A stretch of DNA of 64,000 nucleotides. Origin: Tetrahymena elliotti 4EA. Its lineage: Eukaryota > Ciliophora > Oligohymenophorea > Hymenostomatida > Tetrahymenidae. The position numbers and the translations under genes are program-made. This document shows positions 52,201 to 64,000 of the stretch, one piece after another. Location: assembly GCA_000231825.2 (NCBI GenBank), contig JH720345.1:124001-188000 (forward strand), written 5' to 3'. The notes below the pieces were generated by a model. That model saw only the letters and a list, made by a program, of their open reading frames with translations. It made no database searches and was not told the origin of the DNA. Every line of letters begins with the position of its first letter. The first letter of the stretch is position 1.

Positions 52201-55200
52201 ATTTTATTGAAATAAGCAATTAATTAACTAGGCTTTTGATGCTTTTAATTAACTTTAATCTATGAAAATAGCTCCTCCTGATTCATTTTGAGCTCTGTTC
52301 TAAATAAAATCTGAATCTGTAATAACTAAATTTTAGATTTAATATAGATCTAAACTTCCTCCATCTCCTTCAACAGATTAGTTTTGTAGGAATTTAGAAT
52401 TGATTATTTATAGCTAAATAGTGTTTTAGATACTCAAAGCTCCTCCACTTTTTTAAGATAGCTAATTAACAAATTTACTATTATCAATAATTATTTTTTG
52501 AGCAAAATTAATTAATATAATGCTAGTTTCTTATGAAATGTTATCAATAGCTTACAAATCATTAATTTTCATTGAATAACCATCATTTTGATTCAGAAGA
52601 TTCATCAAATTTCCTAAATTTTCTTTTAATATTGATTTTTCTATTGAAAGCTCATTAAAATTTGCTAGTCTAAGAATTGAATACCCTTAAGTAGTATTTA
52701 TTTTCTAAAAATCACACTCGACTATCTGGATATTAGAAAGCTGAGAATTTATTAGATTAGATAAAGTTTAATTTAATTATTTGAATTGAGAGTTAGAAAT
52801 TACAAATTAGTTTGCTTATATAAAAAAGCCAATATTCTAAGAGGAAGAAATATCCAAATATGACACATTAATATTATAAATTGGGTAAGTATATTTTTTT
52901 ATATAAGGTTATGCTGTAAAAAGATGAACATCTTTGACGTCTTTTGCAGTTATATAACTTAAATTGATATCATAACAACCTAGTAGACTAATAATTTAGT
53001 TTTAATTTGTTTGATAGATATCGAAATGATTAATATCTACATTATCTGAATTCACTAAAATTATTAAATTTTGAAAGGTATTAGTAACATTTTAAAAACT
53101 AAAATTATTGAGAAAAACCTAGGGAGCATTATTTATTTTTACTAAAGAACTTAATTAAGAATCAATAACTTTTATTTGCTTCATTATTAACATTGAGTTA
53201 TTTTCAATAGAAAAAATAGAGAAATCATTTATGTTTATTTGATTTATTAATATAGTATCTATTAATATTTGACTACAGTTTTAAAAAACTATGAATGGTT
53301 ATGTGTTATGAGTAATTTAATTAGATATTGATTGAAATGTAATATTATTAAATACTACTTTAGGTATGTTTTAAAATATTACTTAATATTTCAAATCTGT
53401 CAAGTTTAAATTATAAAAAAGAGCAAATTGAATATTATTATTCTTGTTCAATGTGATTTAATTAGTGATATTTAAAAAGACATCATGAATTACTAATTCT
53501 CCTATGTTAGGATCATCTACAATGTTACCATTGTTCCACTCCAAAATGTTTCTATTTTAAGAATAAATCATCACTTACATTTAATTATCTTATTATTGTA
53601 AGTTCGCAATTTAGCTTACTTTTTAATTAGTTACAAATTTTATTAAAATTTTTATCGCTGTTTAGCCTGATTAATCTGCATTTTTTTAGATTTAAATAAT
53701 TTTTTAAGAATTAATCTAAGAGTCTCCTGAGATAAAGCTAGCTCTACAAATACTTTAGAGCTAAAAAGGGATTAAATAGTAAATAACATCTCTCCATGAT
53801 ATACCTTATATTTGGAAGTACTTTGAATTATCCTCATCAAAAATTATCTTTGCATCTTAGATTTAAATATTTTATTTTTCCTTTTTAAATATAATAGTAA
53901 TGCTATTTTAAGTATTTTCTTCGAATTTAATTATATAGATAAAGTTATCGTCAATCAAAAGATATGTTTATTACAAATTAAAAGATTTTATATACTAGAT
54001 ACTTCTAAATCCAGAATTTATTACTTAGCTCTATTTAACTAAAGAGAAGTAATTGTAAAAGTAAACTGAATTAGGACAAACTGAGTATATCAATTAATTA
54101 TCAAAAAATATCTTAGCACTTATAAGACAAGGATTCTTAATTGTAGACAGTAATTTCAAACTAAAATCATAAATATAAGTCAATGATATATCTGAAACGC
54201 AAAATATTATTTTTCTTAATCTATCAGCAACCACATTTACAATTTAATAATCTAATTTAATAAAATTCATAATCTTTATTTAGAAAGCATCAATTACATA
54301 GATTGTTTATTCTGCATTTTGTACTACAAAGATTAAATTTTCACCGTCAGCATTATCATAAATATTTGACTAATTTATATCCTCAAATCTGTCATCAAAT
54401 TACTTAGCTGAAATTTGGCTAATCTTAATCATAAAATTGATTTTAGTTGTTCCTAGTTAAATTGAATTGCTTTGACCAATTTGTAATGCAGAAATTGTTT
54501 GGAAAACAATAATGTTATCAAATGAATAAACTATATTCATTTATTAAATTAATACTTATGAGTAACTAAATTGTACATTTCCAACTTATGTTATACTCTG
54601 AGTAGCAATATCATAAATACTAACCTACTTTGATTAATAATTTAACAATAATAATTATTTGTTGGAAAAATCAAACAAAAATTCAGAGTATGGTTACTTC
54701 ATCTCTAATTGATTGGAAATGAATAGTTTATTTTAAGAAAAATTAATTTAAACTTATAAGATTAATAATGGAGTAATGAAAATTAAGCTTTATTGATCTA
54801 TCTTAAAAATATCACTTTTTTAGAATATCTAAAATCGCAAGTCTATTATTAGTTCTTCTTGAAAGACTTTATCTTTGTATAATAATAAAGAATTTTTTTA
54901 TAAATTATAAGTGACAATAAAGTTATCAAATTGAATAAATTAGACCTAAATTTGATTAACTAATTAACTTTCTTACTGTACCATAGACTCTATTAAATCA
55001 TATGTTAAAATAACAGAATCCTCTCTTTCTACAAATAGAGTACTTATTTCATTTACAATTTTAACTTTACTAATTTTAGAATTATTTTAATTCGTTTTAT
55101 CATTAAAAATTTCATAATAGCTCATTGATGGAAATTGAAAAGTATGGAGATTTAAATCAGATTAAACATAGATAAAGTTATTATTTAAATCTAGTATTAT

Positions 55201-58200
55201 TAGATTTATTAGACTTAAATAAATAGGGTAGGTATTAGCTATGTTTTAGAGATAATCAAAAGTATAAATTTATGGAGTTGAATCAAAGACTATAACTAAA
55301 TTATAGCTAGGTACAAAACAGGTCAAACTTCTTTTAAATGTAGATTAAGTTAAATACTTATACTTTTGTAAACCTTAATTATAATCAATAACAGTGATAG
55401 ATTTTAAACTGCCAACTAATACTATTAATTAGTTATTTGAGAAATCATAAAACATTTCGGTATCAGGAGAAATGTAATCAAACAGTTTATATTCTATTTT
55501 TATGGTATCTCTCTAATAATAAAAACTGAATTTGCTATGAGGATAAATAATTATTTTTTTTTGAACATTAACAATAGGATTAGAGCTTAAATTATTTTAA
55601 TATGTCAAGTAGTCATCCTAAAAAAAAAAATATTAAATAAAAATTAATATCTAAAAAAATTACCATTTAAAAAGAATTTAGAGAACCATCATTTAAATTA
55701 AATATTTTGACAAAAGGTGATTCAGTTAGAATCAAGTTGTTTTTGCACTATAACTAAAGCCTTAAGGGATAACTTGATAAACCTTTTGCAAATTCAGCTA
55801 AATCTAAGAATATGCCACTATTTTGACTGTTGTTTGTATACTATTATGCAAAAAAAAAAATTAAAATGTATTTTGAGATATGTTTTAATGTATTACATTA
55901 TAGAGAAAAATTTAGCTTTAAGTTGTCTAAATAACTAATTATGTTTATTTTTAGCATAGTTCAAATCTCTGTATTCCAGAGAAAGTATAAATTAAGGAAG
56001 TTTATCCATTTTTAAGTTGCTTTAGACTTCCATCAGTTGATGTATAAAAAATAATATCTTAATATACATCAACAAGTATCTTATTAAAGGAGTCATTAAA
56101 ATCATATATTTTTTCAACTGAATTCTTGAGAACATTTATTTTTAATATTTTACTCTAAGATTAGTCATAATAGTAACCTAATTAAAAACTTTCATCATAG
56201 CAAGAAAAAATGAGATTGAGGTTATTTTGTCTCTAATCAATAGTAGATTATGGGTAATTTTAAATATTTTTAGATACTTTTATTATTTCATCCTGTACTC
56301 TAAAGAAAATCTACTGATTACCATTTGGGATTTATACTTGACTCCAAACATTATCTAAAGTTTTTAGTAAAGCAAATGACCTAAACTCTATTGCATATTT
56401 ATCCATTATTAAGACTTATAGATTTTCAAAAAATGTAACTGTAACACCATAAACTGAAGTTGTTGCCAATTGATTTACCTGAGTAGTAATTAAATTAAAT
56501 TAATAAAAAAAGCTTTAATCACAAAAAAACAAAAAATCTTCTAAATTGAATTATTTATATATCGTTTTATAGTCAAAAGGAACTGTTATTTTTCTAATTA
56601 AGGATAATTATTAACTATAAATCTGAATTTCTTTATTAATTATCAAAAGAACTTATTCTTTGTAATTGACACATTAAAAAGCTGCAGTTGTTGATAGGTT
56701 GACAGTATTAGCAATTAAATAATTTGGAAATTAAAACTACTGAATAGTTTATTTATTGATAATTAAGTAAATTTAATCATTAAAAAATAAAACATCTTTA
56801 TCTAAATTATTATCTATAAATTTATTCGCTTGAAGTATATCAGTTACTTTTGTGCTAGAATTATTAACATAAGACTCCTACTGTAAAGATTAAAGGTCAA
56901 ATCCAAAAAACTTCCCTTACTTGTCAATAAAAAGCAATTTTTTATTTTAAAACTTGTAAAAAGTTAAGCCAGAAGCATAACTTGAATCAAATTAATAGAA
57001 TTCTGCTACTTTAGAATTCTATTTTAAATTATACAAAATAAATGGTGATTTCAAAAAAAGAATTCCATATTAATTAAAGTAGAAGCTGCTTAAATTTGTA
57101 GAACTAAAGCACACATCAATAAAACTAAAAGTAGTCTATCCTAAAGAAATATCTTTTATTACTATTTCACATTAATTATCTGAAATTTTAAAGGAAAACA
57201 AAATCAAGTTGTATCCTAAGTAATATTACTATTAATATTTAAATTAAGGCTGCCCTCTCTCATAAAAATTTCTTACAAAGCTTCTTCTAATTTGTGTATT
57301 TTATAGGTTGTACAGATATGATTAGAAACTAAATACTAAATCAAACTCAAATTAATTCATATTTACAAAAGAAAATAAGTTATTATTATCCTATTAAAAA
57401 TATGCTAATGTAAGAGGAGGGATTGCTATATCTTATACTTACTTATTGGAGGAGGATATTTTCTATAAAACAATTTGTCTATCAATTTAGCTAAATGAAA
57501 TTCGAAGAATTTGAGTTCTATAATTAAGTAAATAAATAATTTTATTATTTGCCTATCTTACAATTTAAAATGTTAAGAATCTATCAAGATAAAAAAATAA
57601 CTAACTCAAGTCTGTTAATGATTTTTCCTGATATTACTAATTGTTTAATTCTTCATAAAAAATAATATTTAATTGGCAAACTATAAACACTATAGGTAAA
57701 TTGGATCCTTGTTTCTAATAAAATGTAGCTTAAACAGTATTGTAAAATTTATTGTTGTTTATTTTTCTAATAAGCTGAATACTATCTTACTAAATAAAGT
57801 AAACACTAAAAATATTATATTAATCAATGAATATATAGGGTTGATCTAAGGTTATTCTCACATTTGAACGAGAATCTGTTTTTATTTGTAGAAGTATTTT
57901 TGGAGTCGGTTTCTCTTAATCTAGTTAGAAAAAATAGCCTTGGGTAGATTATTAATTTTTAGCATAAAATATCTTATATTAATAATTCACAATCTTAATA
58001 TCTACAAATGAGGTATCAAATGTAATTTATTTATTATCTTTACCAAAATAAACTCTGGCGTTTTGTGGTACCTTAAAAAAAAATAATTAATAAATGTTTT
58101 AAAATAATATCTTACATATTAAAGATATGTCTGATATACGTAAATAACCTCTGATTTACTTATTGAATCAAAAGTGTTAAAGTAGTGAACATCATCTTCT

Positions 58201-59105
58201 TTAAATATAACTTCATTAGTTATGTAGTTGTAAAAAATATATCCACCTTAATTTTTCTAAAAAACCAAAATTTTGTTTAAAGTATCGGACGAATAGAGAC
58301 TGTATTGAATATTATAATCATTTTTTATTTCATATTCTATTTAGCTTGTTTAAAAATTATAAGCTATTAGCTTTTATTCTGTTTAGCATCCAGCCACATA
58401 TCCATCAATAAAATTTACTTGGCCATATGCAAGAGTTTTAACTTTAGGATCTTAAACTAATTACTATATTTAGATAATCTCAAGATTTTAATCAAAGTAG
58501 TAGAACTTACAAGGAGTATATCCTTAAATTAAATATCCATTATCTGTTAAATGTAATAAAAATATAGAAGAGTTATCATAAATTTCTGTACTCAAAGCTT
58601 CTTGAAAATAATTGCAATTTTATATGGGTATACACAGTTAGGTTTTTTCATCTTTTATTTCATTTTCTCCACATTAATAAGAGCATTATTAAGAATTTAG
58701 AGAGTAAAATTGTTAGTAATTGCATTTATTTTCATTTAATTTACACCCTAATTAGTTGTCTAAATTTAAACTCTCACTGCACTTCAGGCACTCTTAGTTT
58801 TAATTACATTAGTCACAGCCATTAACTTAACAATACTCACATCTGTCTGTTTACTCATTTAAATACATTCTTTTCCCACATTCCTATTGACAAGAGTTAT
58901 CATATGAATATCGAAAATAATTATTCTTGCATGTTAAACAATCTTTATCTGTTAGAGCACTGCATGTATCACAATGATAATCACATTTTAAGCATTATTA
59001 TTTAGCAAAATCATAAATCTCCCCAAACTGAGAACAAGTTTAGCTTGATATAATTTTTAAAACAAAATAAAGAATTAAAAATTTTTGAGTTATTTTTAAT
59101 TTCAT
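49227..59105 (-). CDS. Giant multi-domain membrane protein, copy D, 3136 aa, 9 exons
   Basis: Exons: 59105-58116, 58071-55897, 55840-55664, 55617-51298, 51191-50918, 50867-50170, 50118-49473, 49417-49328 and 49267-49227. The sum is 9411 = 3 x 3137. Signal peptide KFLILYFVLKIISSQTCSQF, then a Cys-rich block (C..C.YHCDTCSAL). Exons 5, 6 and 8 have exactly the lengths seen in A-C (274, 698, 90 nt), and exon 4 equals that of C. The membrane part keeps the NIFDCFYP motif region and the closely spaced helices of the family. The tail is the most divergent of the four (ends DDDEILKKQND). The intron before exon 5 is long (104 nt, against 60-95 in the others). It is the first copy in transcription order on this strand. 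Likely a surface receptor or adhesin, by inference only. Confidence 0.85.
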
Positions 59106-59764
59106 TTTGAATGCTATTTATTTTTGTTTAAATCTTTTATCAATGTTTAATTTAACAAATAAAAACAAAATTTCAAGCAAATTAATTAAGAGTCATAATT
59201 TTTCTTTTAACTAATTAAAACTCATAAAAAAAATCATAAAAATTTAAATCGCATAAAAATTTTTTCTTTAATCAATTAATCTTTAGAAAGAAAATGATTG
59301 ATTCATAAAAATATAAGTCAAGCATAGCTTATATTTAAAAATAGCAATCGTTATCAACTTATTAAATTCATCCTGAATTCTTGTTCTTTTTCTAAAGAAA
59401 ATTTGTTTAGCTTACAGTGCTCAAATAATAATTTAATTATCTCAAAAATTATTTTTTCAAATAAAAAAAAGATATTCAATAATTTAAATTAGTATTTGCT
59501 AAAAAAAAAAATTTTAAAGAAAGCTCATAAAATTTATATTAAAACACTTTTGGTTTTATTTGTTGTATTTTCAAACCACACCAATTAAAAATTTATTACT
59601 GGAAACATAAAATATCTAATTACGTATATGAAAGATTCTACTTTCAATCAAAAAATTTATTTTAATTTTATTGATAAAAACTACTATCTTTTAAAATATT
59701 ATTCCCAATAGAAATTTGAAAAATTATATTTTATCCAAATTATTTTGATTTTGCTTATTCTTTT
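59106..59764. other. 5' flank of copy D
   Basis: A 659 bp A+T-rich spacer between the start of copy D and the end of the next minus-strand gene. It presumably holds the copy D promoter. Nothing else seen. Confidence 0.5.
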
Positions 59765-60322
59765 TCAATTTTTTTTTCTTTTTTGCAAGAGTTGAATGAG
59801 TTACTTATTTTCTTCTTATGAGAGAGGAAGTAAATAAGTTTTCATTACATCATCATTATTGATATTTATTATAGCTAAGTTATTCCCTAGATACATTACA
59901 TTAAGTTGGTTTAATAGTACATTTTGTTCGTTAGGTCTTAAAACTATCAATCTCCTATTTTATTTCAAGATCATTTTCTAATCCTGCTGATTGAATTTAA
60001 TTTCATTCACAAAGAAGCTTGAAGTTAGTAACATCTAAAATATTTATTTTTTATAAATTATGTATTAATAAAAATGATAATAAATTACAGTGAATCCTAA
60101 CCCGCTTAAAACTAAAGGTACAGCAAAGTTACTTGTAAAAAGAGTGGTTATAAAAGAAGCACCAACTAAACCTCCAGATTTAATGTTATTTGAATCTTGT
60201 GTATATATTGTTTAAAATTCTTTTTCATTTAATGTACTAATATTCTAAAGAGGCTTGTATAAAAAACCACATTTATTGATTTTCACACATCTCTTAATAT
60301 TTTATAAATAAGTTGGCATCAT
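59765..60322 (-). CDS. Small probable mitochondrial membrane protein, 167 aa, 2 exons
   Basis: Exon 1 is 60322-60089 (78 codons) and exon 2 is 60034-59765 (90 codons with TGA). The intron at 60035-60088 is 54 nt, GTAATT...TTTTAG. Because 54 is a multiple of three and holds no in-frame TGA, a retained-intron reading of 185 aa is also open. The start MMPTYLQNIKRCVKINKCGF is basic and free of acidic residues, like a mitochondrial targeting sequence. Next comes GGLVGASFITTLFTS followed by FAVPLVLSGLGFT, which can form one or two membrane helices. The second exon is soluble and mixed (RRLIVLRPNEQNVLLNQLN). The size and layout recall small mitochondrial TMEM-type assembly proteins, but I cannot name a family. 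It is divergently oriented to the katanin-like gene. Confidence 0.65.
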
Positions 60323-60982
60323 TTTTTTGTTGCTAAATCCTTAATTGAGCTTTCTTTTATGCTAATAAAATAAAAAAAATTAGAAATTGTATGAAAATTC
60401 TATGAAATTTATTGGTCTACTTTATAAAAGATATATTTTGAAATAATATTTAATTTTGGTTGTTAATTAACATGAAAAAAATAAAATTCAATTTCTAATT
60501 TATCTGTTTTTTTTGGTCACGAAAATACTTTTTAAGTAAGAAAATAACATGTTTTTATTCATTGTGTTTTAAATTTGCCAGCATAGTCTTTGATAGAATT
60601 TTATTTTCTATCCATTTTTTGAGTTGATAAATCCATTTATTTTTAAAATAAAAAAGCACACCAAAGTATCTTCCCTTCCTTATTTATTACAAATTCTTGT
60701 TTTAAACTTCTACTTTTTTCAATAATCAAAAGAAATTGATATAAAAATATTTCTTGGAGGTTACTCATTCTAAATTATTTAATAAATATTATTTTTTATA
60801 TTTATTTTCTTTGAACATTTTTGAAATTAATAATAGCTTTATTGATTTATTTACAAATAATACTTTTTATTTTTAAAAATTTTAATGAATTAAAAAATTT
60901 TTTAAAATTGCAAATTATTAAAAAGATTTGATTAATACAAAAAATATATTTCAAAGATTACTTTAAAAAGAAAAATAGTTTA
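60323..60982. promoter_or_regulatory. Divergent intergenic region (two promoters)
   Basis: 660 bp of A+T-rich DNA between the minus-strand small gene and the plus-strand katanin-like gene. It should carry both promoters. No specific motif could be identified. Confidence 0.45.
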
Positions 60983-63178
<2,196 letters not shown>

Positions 63179-63736
63179 GTAGAGTTTCATAAAGTTTCAA
63201 TTAAATTTCAAGAAAAATGATATAAACATAAGCAAATAATATTTAAAACAATATTTTTAATTTAGATATATATTAAAATATATTTTAATTGATTCATTTA
63301 ATACTAGTAATTGAAGATATGTTAAATTATTCAATTAAAAAGAATAAGTAATTTTGAAATTTAATTTACGAAATAAAGATTTATTTATTTGAGAAGGTTA
63401 AATGAGAATATTCAATAAATATAAGCAAAAAGTTTTATGTTTAATTTTTTAACATCTTCATAAGAGTTAATGAATGAGTAATTGCATATTTTAAAATAGA
63501 AAATATCTTATGAGAAACAATTTTTCAAATTTTAATCTTTGATATTTAATAATTATAATAACATATAAAATATAAATAAATGTGATCGCGGTATAAATAA
63601 TATTTCTGTTTATCTATATTATTAGTACTAAGAATTTAAATTTTTAAGTTTATTAATTTTTAAAATTTGTAGTATTTTTGATGACAAATTAATATAAAGA
63701 AAAGGAATATTTTAGATAGAAATATAATTCAAAAAA
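63179..63736. other. Intergenic, downstream of the katanin-like gene
   Basis: 558 bp of A+T-rich DNA. It should hold the 3' end of the katanin-like transcript and the promoter of the next gene. Nothing else recognised. Confidence 0.5.
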
Positions 63737-64000
63737 ATGCTATCAAATGTAAATTGTTTTTTGAGTGAGTGATAGTTAAAATAGGATTTAAATTAATAGG
63801 TAAATAATGGATGCTAAGCATAATTAATTTTACTTTTGTTAGCTTTAAATATTTTGATTGGAACAGGTTCTGCAATATTATTTACTTACATGAGTGCAAA
63901 TTCTTGTTCAAGAGCATTTTAAGCAGCAGCTGGAGCTTCATATACATACATTATTTTAAGTTTTCTTTAGCTATCAGTGACGTATTCATGGAAATAAATA
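63737..64000 (+). CDS. Membrane protein, 5' part only (runs off the window)
   Basis: The clear coding part reads LNILIGTGSAILFTYMSANS then CSRAFQAAAGASYTYIILSF and LQLSVTYSWK. This gives two membrane helices separated by a short Cys/Ala-rich loop, open to the window end. The start is inferred: ATG at 63737 (MLSN), then a 30 nt intron GTAAATTG...GTGATAG, then LKQDLNQQVNNGCQAQ leading in frame into the first helix. A competing model puts an intron at GTAAATAATGG...TTTGTTAG just before LNILIG; it would need another upstream exon. The product is incomplete and I do not recognise a family. It is co-directional with the katanin-like gene. Confidence 0.5.

Noticed and set aside
55717..55938. 73-codon plus-strand open frame
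   Set aside because: Antisense to exon 3 and the neighbouring intron of copy D.

Overview
The window reads as nuclear DNA of a ciliate, most likely a Tetrahymena-like oligohymenophorean. It is very A+T-rich. The convincing reading frames use TAA and TAG freely as glutamine and end only at TGA. They are cut by many short (about 44-104 nt) GT...AG introns. Standard-code ORF prediction therefore misses almost every gene here. I saw no telomere and no recognisable chromosome-breakage site. The species is an inference.

Left part (1-13 kb). Positions 1-1360 hold about four copies of a 300-310 bp tandem repeat. Next, on the minus strand, lie a diverged histidine-kinase-like protein (1628-3889) and, upstream of it, a separate stretch coding a multi-membrane-spanning segment like the N-terminus of ciliate sensor kinases (4588-5370). 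The two may be pieces of one broken gene. From 7.4 to 10.8 kb, mostly non-coding DNA contains four short genes (71-75 aa) that form a small family I do not recognise. An eight-exon gene for a leucine-rich-repeat-like protein follows (11242-12818, minus).

Central part (13.5-59.1 kb). Four paralogous giant genes, A to D, lie head to tail on the minus strand, each 9.3-9.9 kb. B, C and D have nine exons whose lengths sum to an exact multiple of three (3130, 3146 and 3136 aa). Each encodes a signal peptide, an N-terminal Cys-rich region, a long possibly propeller-like ectodomain, a probable right-handed beta-helix, a second Cys-rich region and about 6-7 membrane helices with a cytoplasmic tail. 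They look like very large surface receptors or adhesins. Copy A has the same exon plan, but a deletion of roughly 0.55 kb shifts the frame, so it is probably a pseudogene. Between B and C lie two 3'-end-only relics of the same family. One carries a 137 bp hairpin element with a G-run, terminal inverted repeats and a 6 bp target-site duplication.

Right part (59.7-64 kb). This holds a small two-exon, probably mitochondrial membrane protein (minus), then a divergent nine-exon gene for a katanin p60 A-like 2 AAA ATPase (539 aa, plus; the clearest identification in the window), and the start of a plus-strand membrane-protein gene that runs off the end.
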